From: Butyrivibrio sp. M55
GTDB taxonomy: Bacteria > Bacillota > Clostridia > Lachnospirales > Lachnospiraceae
Direction: 5' to 3'
NCBI RefSeq assembly: GCF_900116865.1
Contig: NZ_FPCD01000005.1
Span: 226,954 to 290,953, forward strand
DNA: 64,000 bases
Below the pieces are notes generated by a model. It was given only the letters and a program-made list of their open reading frames with translations. It was not told where the DNA came from and searched no databases. The translations under genes were made by a program, and so were the position numbers. Positions 43,269 through 50,427 of this stretch are shown in pieces (position 1 is the first letter of the stretch; every line of letters starts with the position of its first letter).

Positions 43269-45191
43269 TTACTCAAATCTGTTTTTTGCCATGTACTCGT
43301 CATTTGTCCAAGGCTCTCTTGCAACAAAAAGACTTCCGTCCTTTTTCTTTACATAGACAGCCGGAAAATAATGTATGAACAGAGGTGTCAGACAAATCGT
43401 GTATCCGCCTGCATTTGTAAAGATTACCCTGTCGCCCGGCTCAAGCTTACGCTCATTCTCTGCGGGGAACAATCTGTCATATTCCATACATGTTGCTCCG
43501 CATATCATCTGAACGGGGACAGTCTCTCTGTTTTCGTCATTTCTATATTCAAGTCTGTGAGGATACTGTCTTCTTGTGACCTGAGGATTCAGGTTAACTC
43601 TGCTTCCGTCAATCACCACGTAAGTGTGCTCTCTCACCTGCTTTGTATCAATAACACTCGTCACAAAATCAAAGCTTGATGAGACCATGGAAACGCCCGG
43701 CTCCATAATAAGCTTTGTCTTGCTCACATCAAACTTCTCAGAAAGAACTTCCGCAATAGCCGGAACATAATCCCTAAAGTCAGGCTTTCCCTTTACTCCG
43801 CCGTAGTAGCCGCCGCCCATATCAACATATTCAAGATCAAGATTATATTCATCTGCTACTATCACTGCCACTTTTGCAAGCGCCTTAAACGCGTTGATCG
43901 TTCTGGACTTTGTTGAAGAGTGAAGATGAAGACCTACAATCTCAACATTCTCGTTTTCTCTAAGTTTCTCTATTACATTCTTAAGCGCATCGTTTTCATA
44001 ACAGTATCCGAATCTGCTTCCCTCTTCGTCTGCAAGAACTTCATCGGGAATGAGCTTTTGAAGGTCATAATTAACTCTTATTCCGACCTTGATCTTCTTA
44101 TCCTTATTTGCCGACGCAATCTCAGAAACCCACTCAGGCTCATAATTCGAATCAAGGTTCACGATTCCGCCGCCAAGAAGAACTTCTTCAAACGCTTCCC
44201 TGTCTTTGATAGGTCCGTTGTATATCACGTGATCAGGCGTATAGCCGAGTCTCTTTGAAATCTCATACTCTTCCGCCGAAACAACTTCCGCATAGAAATC
44301 ATTGTCTTTTAAATGCTTAAGAAGCCAGGGAAGTGAATTGGTCTTTACGGAAAAAGAACAGATGTAATTATTCCATCCCTTCTCCAAAGCGCCTTTCAGC
44401 AGTTCAATATCCGCATCAAGTTTACTCTCGTCAACTCTGTAATAAGGAGTTTGAAGAGCCGTATCATCAAATTTGGAAAAAGAATCTTTTGCCGGCAGAC
44501 TTCTTTTTCCCTCGGCGCAAAGCCTCTTAAACTTCGCCTCCGCAATTTCCCAATCCTTAGGAGTATCTATATCCTGGACTTCATCCTCATCAAGAACAAT
44601 CGGAACCATATCGTCCACATCGGTTGTTCCGTCTCTGAAAAACGCATCAGTTCTGCAAGCATAGAACTGACCGCTGTCATGATAGAGTTTATCGAGATCC
44701 TGAGATCTTACCGTCGCAAACTCAGGATATTTCCTCACTAGACGACCGTTTTCCACAACAAATCCTCTCTGAGGTGGATAAGAAAACTGACAAACAGGTG
44801 TGACCGACTCGTGCTCATCAAGCTTAACCATCGCTTCTTTTAGCCTACCAGCTGTTATGAATGGAGCAGTTGGATATATGCAACAGAACTTATCAAAGCT
44901 CTTTCCGTTTTCCTTATATGTATTAAGTACTTCCGCTATAACCTGATCGGTTGTCGCATAGTCACCTGCTGTTTCGTCCGACCTAAAAAAAGGGATTTCG
45001 GCACCTGCTGCCTTTGCAATCTCAGCAATCTTCTCATCATCCGTAGACACCATTACGGTATCGAACGCACCACTCTCTATCGCAGCACTTATTGAATAAG
45101 CAATTATTGGCTTTCCGCAAAAATTCTTTATATTCTTGCCCGGTATTCTTTTGCTTCCGCCTCTTGCGGTAATTATTGCAACAGAACTCAT
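43269..45191 (-). CDS. Cytidylyltransferase (PseF/NeuA-like) fused to a PLP-dependent decarboxylase
   Basis: This is a 640-residue two-domain protein. Residues 1-225 form a CMP-nonulosonate synthetase (ARGGSKRIPGKN at 9-20, YPTAPF, HDSGQFYAC). Residues 235-640 form a complete fold-type III ornithine/diaminopimelate decarboxylase-like domain. It has the PLP lysine in SVKTNS (Lys283), HLHSS (His424), MGGGYYGG, EPG (497-499), CGATCMEYD (Cys568, Asp572) and AGGYT (Tyr597). All expected catalytic positions of both domains are present. It overlaps the upstream ATP-grasp gene by 4 bp. The cytidylyltransferase should activate the PseI product. What the decarboxylase half acts on is unknown. Confidence 0.9.
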   Translation of the reverse strand: MSSVAIITARGGSKRIPGKNIKNFCGKPIIAYSISAAIESGAFDTVMVSTDDEKIAEIAKAAGAEIPFFRSDETAGDYATTDQVIAEVLNTYKENGKSFDKFCCIYPTAPFITAGRLKEAMVKLDEHESVTPVCQFSYPPQRGFVVENGRLVRKYPEFATVRSQDLDKLYHDSGQFYACRTDAFFRDGTTDVDDMVPIVLDEDEVQDIDTPKDWEIAEAKFKRLCAEGKRSLPAKDSFSKFDDTALQTPYYRVDESKLDADIELLKGALEKGWNNYICSFSVKTNSLPWLLKHLKDNDFYAEVVSAEEYEISKRLGYTPDHVIYNGPIKDREAFEEVLLGGGIVNLDSNYEPEWVSEIASANKDKKIKVGIRVNYDLQKLIPDEVLADEEGSRFGYCYENDALKNVIEKLRENENVEIVGLHLHSSTKSRTINAFKALAKVAVIVADEYNLDLEYVDMGGGYYGGVKGKPDFRDYVPAIAEVLSEKFDVSKTKLIMEPGVSMVSSSFDFVTSVIDTKQVREHTYVVIDGSRVNLNPQVTRRQYPHRLEYRNDENRETVPVQMICGATCMEYDRLFPAENERKLEPGDRVIFTNAGGYTICLTPLFIHYFPAVYVKKKDGSLFVAREPWTNDEYMAKNRFE

Positions 45192-46390
45192 CTGTTATCC
45201 TCCAGCTCAAATTCACTCAGGATCGCATCGCTGTACCCGTCCAGCTCAAAAGGCGAATCCGCTTCAATGCAGAAATATCCTCTTCCCATAACCGAAGCGC
45301 CGTTTGTCACTTTTCCAAGGTACATGCCTTTCTTTAGATTGCAATTCCAAGCCTTTAACGGATATTTTTTGAAAAGTTCCTTCTCATCGGGAACCTTATT
45401 TACTCTCACATTTTCAAAATCAAAATATCTTATGAGCATATTCTTTTCCACATCAGGTTCAAAAGAGTACTGCTCATTAAGCGCGGGAACAGCATACTTT
45501 ATAAACTCCGTAACCTCGTCGACGCCGCTTGAAAGCGGTGTAAAGAGATTATGAAGATTATGTCCCGAAGGTCTCGCCGACATCTCAATGATAAAGGGAT
45601 TTCCGTCATTGTCCTTGATTATGTCTGCGTGAATGATATTGCTCTTAAAGCCTATCGCTTCTCCCGCTTTTGCGATTAGTTCTTTTGTCTTTCTGAAAAA
45701 TTCTGCGTTTTTATCGGTTTCGATAACGGAATAATATCCGACGCACTCTCTGTACGGGGGCGGTGTATTCTTTTTTCCCCTAAGGAGGATGAGCTTAAAT
45801 TCGCCATCCACAAAAACTCCGTCCACGCCATACTCTGTTCCGGAAACGCAGGTCTCAACACAATAATCTTCTTCGTAAGGCTGGCCTGCGAGGAACTTCT
45901 CTTTTAGCTCCTTAGGCGTATTAAACATCTCAACGCCGCGGCTTCCCGATCCGAATCTGGGCTTAACTATTACGGGATAAATCGTGTTGATCTCGTCAAC
46001 ATCGGTATTCTCCTCGCCTGCGGGAATCAGATAAAGCTCTGCGTTTCTAAGTCCTTCCGCAGCAAGAACTTTGTGAAACTCATATTTGTCCGTGCATGTA
46101 TTTGCGGCATCGAAAGATACTCCGCAAAGATTATATTTGTCATTAACGGCTCCGGTCGTTGTGAGGTATCTTCCGATCGGAACGGGAAGAACCACATCGG
46201 GCTTATCTTTATCCAAAATCTCAAAGACCTTCTGCGGATCCCTTATATCTACAACAAAGGAAGCATCGGCCGCTTTCAGACCAGGTGCTTCCGGATTTCC
46301 GTCAAGAGCTATCACCTTAAGGCCCAGCTCTTTTGCCTTATTTATCACATAAATTGATTCGGAGCTTGCTCCGATAACTGCTGCTGTCAT
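45188..46390 (-). CDS. ATP-grasp carboxylate-amine ligase, first gene of the glycan operon
   Basis: This 400-residue ATP-grasp protein has an N-terminal pre-ATP domain (TAAVIGASSESIYVINKA), the ATP-binding core VIVKPRFGSGSRGVEMF, EDYCVETCVSGTEYGVDG and the metal site IIHADIIKDNDGNPFIIEMSARPSG. Family members join a carboxylate to an amine or thiol via an acyl-phosphate. It is the first gene after the promoter (ribosome site AAAGGAGGCGTAAGCAG) and overlaps the cytidylyltransferase-decarboxylase gene by 4 bp. A joint role in attaching an amino-acid-derived group to the nonulosonic acid is plausible but unproven. Confidence 0.85.
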   Translation of the reverse strand: MTAAVIGASSESIYVINKAKELGLKVIALDGNPEAPGLKAADASFVVDIRDPQKVFEILDKDKPDVVLPVPIGRYLTTTGAVNDKYNLCGVSFDAANTCTDKYEFHKVLAAEGLRNAELYLIPAGEENTDVDEINTIYPVIVKPRFGSGSRGVEMFNTPKELKEKFLAGQPYEEDYCVETCVSGTEYGVDGVFVDGEFKLILLRGKKNTPPPYRECVGYYSVIETDKNAEFFRKTKELIAKAGEAIGFKSNIIHADIIKDNDGNPFIIEMSARPSGHNLHNLFTPLSSGVDEVTEFIKYAVPALNEQYSFEPDVEKNMLIRYFDFENVRVNKVPDEKELFKKYPLKAWNCNLKKGMYLGKVTNGASVMGRGYFCIEADSPFELDGYSDAILSEFELEDNR

Positions 46391-46442
46391 CTGCTTACGC
46401 CTCCTTTAAAAGGTGCTAAATCGCGCATCTTTAGACGTATTG

Positions 46443-46471
46443 ATTATAATATATGGCGGGGCAAAGGTCAA
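46443..46471 (-). promoter_or_regulatory. Sigma-A-type promoter of the glycan cluster
   Basis: On the minus strand the -35 TTGACC (46466-46471) and -10 TATAAT (46443-46448) are exactly 17 bp apart, a near-consensus housekeeping promoter. Transcription would start near 46436, giving a leader of about 45 bases before the ATP-grasp gene. It lies right beside one end of the 245-bp inverted repeat. Confidence 0.75.
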
Positions 46472-46481
46472 AAAAATGGGG

Positions 46482-46726
46482 GCTTTACATAGTGGGGGTA
46501 TGCGCTCATAAAGCGATTTTTCACACCTGTTATGCTCGTTGACATTCAAGGCATAAAAAAGCGGAAAGATTTATTCTTCGCTCCAAAACTCGCCCATAAA
46601 TGGGCTCAAACAGTTGGAGCGAGACAGAATAAATCTTTCCGCTTTTTTATACTCTTGAATGTTACAACTCACATAAATGGTGTGAAAAATCGCTTTATGA
46701 GCTGTATACTTCCACTGTGTAAGAGC
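46482..46726. repeat. 245-bp nested inverted repeat between toxin island and glycan cluster
   Basis: Outer arms 46482-46527 and 46679-46726 are imperfect inverted copies that share CTCATAAAGCGATTTTTCAC. Inner arms 46538-46586 and 46614-46668 share AAGCGGAAAGATTTATTCT with flanking A and T runs. The centre has the small palindrome GCCCATAAATGGGC. The inner hairpin looks like a two-way terminator, lying between the last toxin-island gene and the glycan promoter. The outer ends look like terminal inverted repeats of a small non-autonomous element. No coding sequence is inside. The stretch 46391-46736 holds only this repeat and the promoter. Confidence 0.85.
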
Positions 46727-46736
46727 CGGTACTTAA

Positions 46737-47480
46737 TCATCCCTCGTCTATTGTGCCATTAACCAGCTCCATAAATTTTAATACGCCATCTTTTTGGTAT
46801 TGTGTAAGTTTATTCATTTGCGCTTCTTCAACACCATTGCTCACTACAAAGCCACCATTTTCTTCAGTTACTTTAAATGTATTTTCACCATATTTATAAA
46901 TCTTTTTTTGCGAAATAATTGTGTTGTATTCAAAAAATAAACCCGTTGTCTCAAAAGCAACTCTTATGGCGCTAATCAGTATAACGCAAACCGATAAAGA
47001 CAAATCAGCAGACAGCAAATACTTCCACAAATTATATTCATTTATTATTCGAGCATTAACCATACACAAATACAGGATTACGCCAAAGCTGTTCAAAAGC
47101 TGAATATAAATAATTATTTTTCTGATAGCTCTGTACTTGTAAAAAACATTGACTCCCGATTCCTCATAAATAATCAGTAAGTACGGATATATTATAATTA
47201 TCAAGAATACAAGAATAACTATTCCCAAACATTTTTGCTCAACAATCATATTAGGAATTTTCACAAGAGAATTCCATGCATCTACATACCCCTGCGGTAT
47301 TAATGCAAATATGTAAAATAGCATTGCTCCTGCAAAGAATTTATAAAACATTTTCTTTTCAGTGCTATCTTTCGATGAACATACATTTCTCGAACAATTT
47401 TGTATAAGGTAAAAGATCGCCATAAACGGCCCAATAAAAACCAAGCAAAAATTCAAAATTGTACTTATAAAAATTGTCAT
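46737..47480 (-). CDS. Four-helix membrane protein, candidate immunity protein (module copy 3, large)
   Basis: The start is ATG 47480, preceded by GAGGGCTAAAT; this gives 247 residues, the same as its paralogue at 48067-48810. It has about four to five helices in the first 180 residues and a small C-terminal domain (FFEYNTIISQKKIYKYGENTF, then LTQYQKDGVLKFMEL) on the inner face. No known family was recognised. It lies in the string of small membrane genes following Rhs tips, so an immunity role is inferred. Unlike copy 1 it lacks a downstream small partner; the inverted repeat begins there instead. Confidence 0.7.
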   Translation of the reverse strand: MTIFISTILNFCLVFIGPFMAIFYLIQNCSRNVCSSKDSTEKKMFYKFFAGAMLFYIFALIPQGYVDAWNSLVKIPNMIVEQKCLGIVILVFLIIIIYPYLLIIYEESGVNVFYKYRAIRKIIIYIQLLNSFGVILYLCMVNARIINEYNLWKYLLSADLSLSVCVILISAIRVAFETTGLFFEYNTIISQKKIYKYGENTFKVTEENGGFVVSNGVEEAQMNKLTQYQKDGVLKFMELVNGTIDEG

Positions 47481-47504
47481 ATTTAGCCCTCGCATACATA
47501 TACA

Positions 47505-47538
47505 AAATCTGCCACTGCGTTTTCACAGCGACAGATTT
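47505..47538 (-). terminator. Hairpin terminator after the 68-residue gene
   Basis: On the minus strand AAATCTGTCGCTG pairs with CAGTGGCAGATTT (all 13 positions if G-U pairs are allowed), followed by TTGTAT. It separates the small two-helix gene from the next membrane gene. Confidence 0.6.
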
Positions 47539-47612
47539 ATAATTTAGCTTTAATGATCACATATGCGCACTCCTGCGTACTGTTGTAAAAATCCCATTTA
47601 TATTCTATTGCA

Positions 47613-47819
47613 TTATGTTTTAGTACCAGAATCCTCTTCTTTTAACTTATCAATCCTTCTTTTTACAAGAATTATTTCCGCGACTACACAAACACAGAAC
47701 ATAACACCTAAAAAGTATTCTTTAAAATATAGAAAAAATATTCCTATAGCTAGTGAAACAATCGCTTCTACAGTCATGCCTATAATTAATTTCTTTATAA
47801 TTGAATCCAATATATTCAC
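47613..47819 (-). CDS. Small two-helix membrane protein (module copy 2, small)
   Basis: This 68-residue protein has two membrane helices (TVEAIVSLAIGIFFLYF and GVMFCVCVVAEIILV) and a charged tail (KRRIDKLKEEDSG). The start codon is GTG at 47819, which overlaps the TGA of the remnant at 47820-47920 (sequence GTGA). It is paralogous to the 60-residue protein at 47895-48077. It is probably the small half of a large/small immunity pair whose large half has decayed. Function unknown. Confidence 0.65.
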   Translation of the reverse strand: MNILDSIIKKLIIGMTVEAIVSLAIGIFFLYFKEYFLGVMFCVCVVAEIILVKRRIDKLKEEDSGTKT

Positions 47820-47919
47820 CCCTTTATTATATTCATAAATTCATTTATTCCACTCACTTGATATGGCGTAAGCCTATCTATCTCTTCAGCGCCATTAGTT
47901 ACTATTTGTTGAATTTTTG
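47817..47919 (-). pseudogene. C-terminal remnant of a third large four-helix gene
   Basis: In one minus-strand frame this stretch reads QIVTNGAEEIDRLTPYQVSG followed by INEFMNIIKG and a TGA. This matches the C-terminal end of the 247-residue proteins (VVSNGVEEAQMNKLTQYQ... in 46737-47480). The rest of that gene is absent; the 60-residue gene of copy 1 runs into it. It shows a third module whose large gene was deleted while its small gene survived. Confidence 0.7.
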
Positions 47920-48077
47920 TTCTGTAGTATAACAAGAATAATTTGTATAATTGTAAAAATAAAAAACAAGCTTCCTATTAATTTTTCGCCAAAATAAATC
48001 AGCATTCCACCTAAAGCAAAAGAAATACATGTTTCTATTATCATCCAAAAATACAGTCTTTTTCTATTATGTTCCAT
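47895..48077 (-). CDS. Small two-helix membrane protein (module copy 1, small)
   Basis: This 60-residue protein has two helices (FWMIIETCISFALGGMLIYF and GSLFFIFTIIQIILVIL). Its start overlaps the end of the large gene at 48067-48810 by 11 bp, so the two are translated as a pair. Its last residues (NKNSTNSN) run into the remnant of an older large gene. It is paralogous to 47613-47819. It is of unknown function, likely part of an immunity pair. Confidence 0.65.
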   Translation of the reverse strand: MEHNRKRLYFWMIIETCISFALGGMLIYFGEKLIGSLFFIFTIIQIILVILQNKNSTNSN

Positions 48078-48810
48078 TTTGCATTTTCCTTACTAATTCT
48101 CCAAACTTTATAACACCTTCTTTTTGGCATGGTGTAAGATACTTCATTCGAATTTCTTCATCATTTAGTTTGACCACAAACTCATCATCTTCTTTAGACA
48201 CATCAAATATATTTTCACCAAACAAAAAAATCTTTTTTTGTGAAACTATAGTGTTGTACTCAAAAAACAATCCATCTTTATGATATGCCACTCTAATTGC
48301 ATTAACTACTATGATGACTACACTCATAAATAGATCAAACAACAATAAATATTTCCAGCATTTAGAACTTGTATTATGCCCACCATTAATAGCGCACAAA
48401 TATACAATCATCGCTAAACTATTTGCAATTTGAATCCCGATCAATACTGTTCTAAGTCGCCCATATCTATAAAAAATATCTGTTCTTCCATTTATAAAAA
48501 AAATCATAATATAAAAATATAACAACACAATAATAAGCACAGTAATTATTATCCCTAAACAATTCTCGCCAACTACCAGAGTAGGAATATCAAAAAGATT
48601 CCCCCACGATTCCATATACACTTCCGGAGCCCAGATAAATGAGCCAAGGAAGATAAGTGCGCCTAAAACTTTTCCTAATATATTTGCTTCTTTCTTTTCT
48701 TTAGAAGAGCATGGCTTACCCGCACAATTTTGCACAAAGATAACAATCAATATACATGGTCCTAAAAAAGCAACACAAAAATCTATAATTATACTCCAAA
48801 AAATTCTCAT
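48067..48810 (-). CDS. Four-helix membrane protein, candidate immunity protein (module copy 1, large)
   Basis: This 247-residue paralogue of 46737-47480 shares NCxGxxCSSK-type residues after the first helix, FFEYNTIVSQKKIFLFGENIF and LTPCQKEGVIKFGEL near the end. It has about five helices. The first bases of the gene coincide with the left edge of a 961-bp duplicated block, so the gene's upstream sequence was set by a recombination event. No strong ribosome site is visible. Immunity function is inferred from location. Confidence 0.7.
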   Translation of the reverse strand: MRIFWSIIIDFCVAFLGPCILIVIFVQNCAGKPCSSKEKKEANILGKVLGALIFLGSFIWAPEVYMESWGNLFDIPTLVVGENCLGIIITVLIIVLLYFYIMIFFINGRTDIFYRYGRLRTVLIGIQIANSLAMIVYLCAINGGHNTSSKCWKYLLLFDLFMSVVIIVVNAIRVAYHKDGLFFEYNTIVSQKKIFLFGENIFDVSKEDDEFVVKLNDEEIRMKYLTPCQKEGVIKFGELVRKMQNGT

Positions 48811-48824
48811 AGCTACGGTTTAAA

Positions 48825-49238
48825 CTATACCTTTTTAATACTAATATATCGAGACATATAATCAACAATATCCTTTGAAGAATTGTATGTACCAATATGA
48901 AGTTTCACTTCTCGATCCGCCATATATAAGCAGAGCACTTCTCTATAGTTTTTAAAAAAACACTTGATAACATCTTCATAAAGAAACTTTTTCTTATATA
49001 GTAGCCCCTTTATTATAATCTTATCTTCATAAACATAAAAACGTTTCAATGATACAAAAATTAAAGGAACAAGAAGAATTGCTGCTCCGATTGAACTAAC
49101 AAAAATACAGCTTAACCTCCTTTCCATACCATTAAAATGTATAGTTGGATATGTCGCTAATCCCATCGGAACGATAAGTGCCGCAAACTTTAAATATTTA
49201 GTGATAAATTTCTCTCGTTGCATATATATATAATTCAT
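48825..49238 (-). CDS. Two-helix PH-like membrane protein, candidate immunity (family B, duplicated)
   Basis: This 137-residue protein has two helices (FAALIVPMGLATY and CIFVSSIGAAILLVPLIFVSL) and a C-terminal beta domain of bacterial-PH type (YVYEDKIIIKGLLYKKKFLYEDV, CLYMADREVKLHIG). It is nearly identical to 54508-54921. Its ATG overlaps the upstream family-A gene's stop (TGATG). It is one of five family-B proteins in the island, each after or near a family-A gene or toxin tip. PH-type fold is my reading of the pattern and needs confirmation. Confidence 0.7.
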   Translation of the reverse strand: MNYIYMQREKFITKYLKFAALIVPMGLATYPTIHFNGMERRLSCIFVSSIGAAILLVPLIFVSLKRFYVYEDKIIIKGLLYKKKFLYEDVIKCFFKNYREVLCLYMADREVKLHIGTYNSSKDIVDYMSRYISIKKV

Positions 49239-49687
49239 CAGTACACTTCCCTAATTCTATTACTTTTCAAATAATCTAACAAAACTTCAAAATTACATAC
49301 ATTATCCTCATATAACTCGACGAAAGTGTCATCATAATACACATGAATATACTCTCGCATAGGCCCCTTATTCATTTCTTTCAAATCAACCTTATATTTT
49401 TTTATTTCAGAAACATTTATGATTCTTTTCGGCTCAAATATTTTCTTTATAATTAAAGTATCCGAATTCACTTCTATTGAATTGACTATTACAGCTCCAA
49501 TTTTGCAAAATGCATACCAGCCCATAACTATAATTGATAAAATAGCTAACACTAATAATCCCCAAAAATCTTTAGGTGTTGCACTGTTTAACACTATTGC
49601 CACACACATTGCTATATATACGTCAAAGCAAAGAAAATATCCTATTGTTTTGAAAATCTTATTTTTACATTCCACCACAAATTTCAT
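49238..49687 (-). CDS. Two-helix PH-like membrane protein, candidate immunity (family A, duplicated)
   Basis: The start is ATG 49687 (MKFVVECKNK); GAGGGGATGCGC precedes it, and the paralogues begin at the same residue. The 149-residue protein has two helices (GYFLCFDVYIAMCVAIV and LLVLAILSIIVMGWYAFC), then a beta-rich domain (SDTLIIKKIFEPKRIINVSEIKKY, YIHVYYDDTFVELYEDN). It is nearly identical to 54921-55370 and clearly related to 53845-54297 and 57944-58405. A toxin stub immediately precedes it, so it is a leftover immunity gene of a displaced tip. Confidence 0.72.
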   Translation of the reverse strand: MKFVVECKNKIFKTIGYFLCFDVYIAMCVAIVLNSATPKDFWGLLVLAILSIIVMGWYAFCKIGAVIVNSIEVNSDTLIIKKIFEPKRIINVSEIKKYKVDLKEMNKGPMREYIHVYYDDTFVELYEDNVCNFEVLLDYLKSNRIREVY

Positions 49688-49690
49688 GCG

Positions 49691-49769
49691 CATCCCCTCG
49701 ATTAGTATAATTCATAATTGTTTTTGTATACTCAATTATATTTTTCGCAAAATCACCAGCAACATCGTT
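49691..49769 (-). pseudogene. Toxin C-terminal stub of a displaced Rhs tip (copy 1)
   Basis: The minus strand reads NDVAGDFAKNIIEYTKTIMN followed by YTNRG, matching the last 27 residues of the orphan tip at 55367-57439 (NDVAGNFSKNTIEFTKTILN). One A is missing near the end, so the original stop codon is lost from frame. Everything upstream of the stub has been replaced by the next tip's terminator and immunity gene. Confidence 0.8.
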
Positions 49770-49773
49770 CAAA

Positions 49774-49823
49774 AAGCTCCTATGAATTCATACTAAATCA
49801 TTGGTATAAATTCATAGGAGCTT
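49774..49823 (-). terminator. Rho-independent terminator after the six-helix immunity gene
   Basis: AAGCTCCTATGAATTTATAC and GTATGAATTCATAGGAGCTT form a 20-bp stem with one mismatch, followed on the minus strand by TTTTT. It ends transcription from the orphan tip 1 and immunity pair. Confidence 0.8.
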
Positions 49824-49845
49824 AGGATTGAATCAAAAAACATAA

Positions 49846-50388
49846 TCACACAGAATAATTACTTCCAAAATGATATCCAATACAAAAAATCATTAAATAA
49901 GTTATTGCACATAAACATATTATCAATGTAAATTTGATGTTTTTGACGCAGTATTTAGCATATAAATGCCCCAACGCACTTACTCCTAAAACTACTCCTC
50001 CTCCAACTTCCATATATAAGTTATTACCTATCCTTAAATATCCTAGAATACCACCAACAATAAAAAACATAACCATTAGGATAACAATAATATTCATGTA
50101 TTTTTCAATATTATACATTGACGTTTGATGATACATAATAAAAAGGAACAATATGCAAAACAAAAATGAATCTATTCCAAAGAAAAGATTAAACTCAAAT
50201 TCAGTTATATCCTTCTTACAATATATCATTCCCAAAACCACTATTGGCAACAATACTATTGCATCCGCTAAAATAAATTCTTTAACTTTATTGCTCTCTG
50301 CAGATATCAGAGTTAACAAATCTACTACTATAAAAAAACAAGCAAGTATAATATATGTTGTAAATACTTTTTGATTTAAACGAACCAT
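49846..50388 (-). CDS. Six-helix membrane protein, candidate immunity of orphan tip 1
   Basis: The start is ATG 50388 (MVRLNQKVFT), preceded by TTGGAGAAAATGGT; the ATG at 50418 has no ribosome site. The 180-residue protein is almost all membrane helices (about six, e.g. YIILACFFIVVDLLTLI, IIVILMVMFFIVGGILGYL). It directly follows the orphan Rhs tip at 50428-52581 by 39 bp and is closed by a strong terminator. This is the usual toxin-immunity order. A membrane immunity protein suggests a membrane-acting toxin. No known family recognised. Confidence 0.7.
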   Translation of the reverse strand: MVRLNQKVFTTYIILACFFIVVDLLTLISAESNKVKEFILADAIVLLPIVVLGMIYCKKDITEFEFNLFFGIDSFLFCILFLFIMYHQTSMYNIEKYMNIIVILMVMFFIVGGILGYLRIGNNLYMEVGGGVVLGVSALGHLYAKYCVKNIKFTLIICLCAITYLMIFCIGYHFGSNYSV

Positions 50389-50427
50389 ACCATTTTCTCC
50401 AATTCTATTTTTCAACATTCTTATAAC

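Larger units (their letters stand above)
48809..49769 (-). repeat. 961-bp duplicated block (copy 1)
   Basis: This block starts at ATAGCTACGGTTTAAACTAT and ends at ACCAGCAACATCGTT. It repeats nearly base for base at 54492-55453 in the same orientation. It holds a toxin C-terminal stub and two membrane-protein genes. This copy is one base shorter, from a lost A in the stub. It marks a past tip-exchange event. Confidence 0.9.

Noticed and set aside
43269..45191. The fusion as an artefact of a missed stop codon between two genes
   Set aside because: Both domains are in one continuous frame with a linker of about 15 residues, and no start or ribosome site stands out at the domain border.
46482..46726. 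An insertion sequence at the inverted repeat
   Set aside because: There is no transposase frame inside or beside it, and no clear target duplication; at most it is a non-autonomous element.
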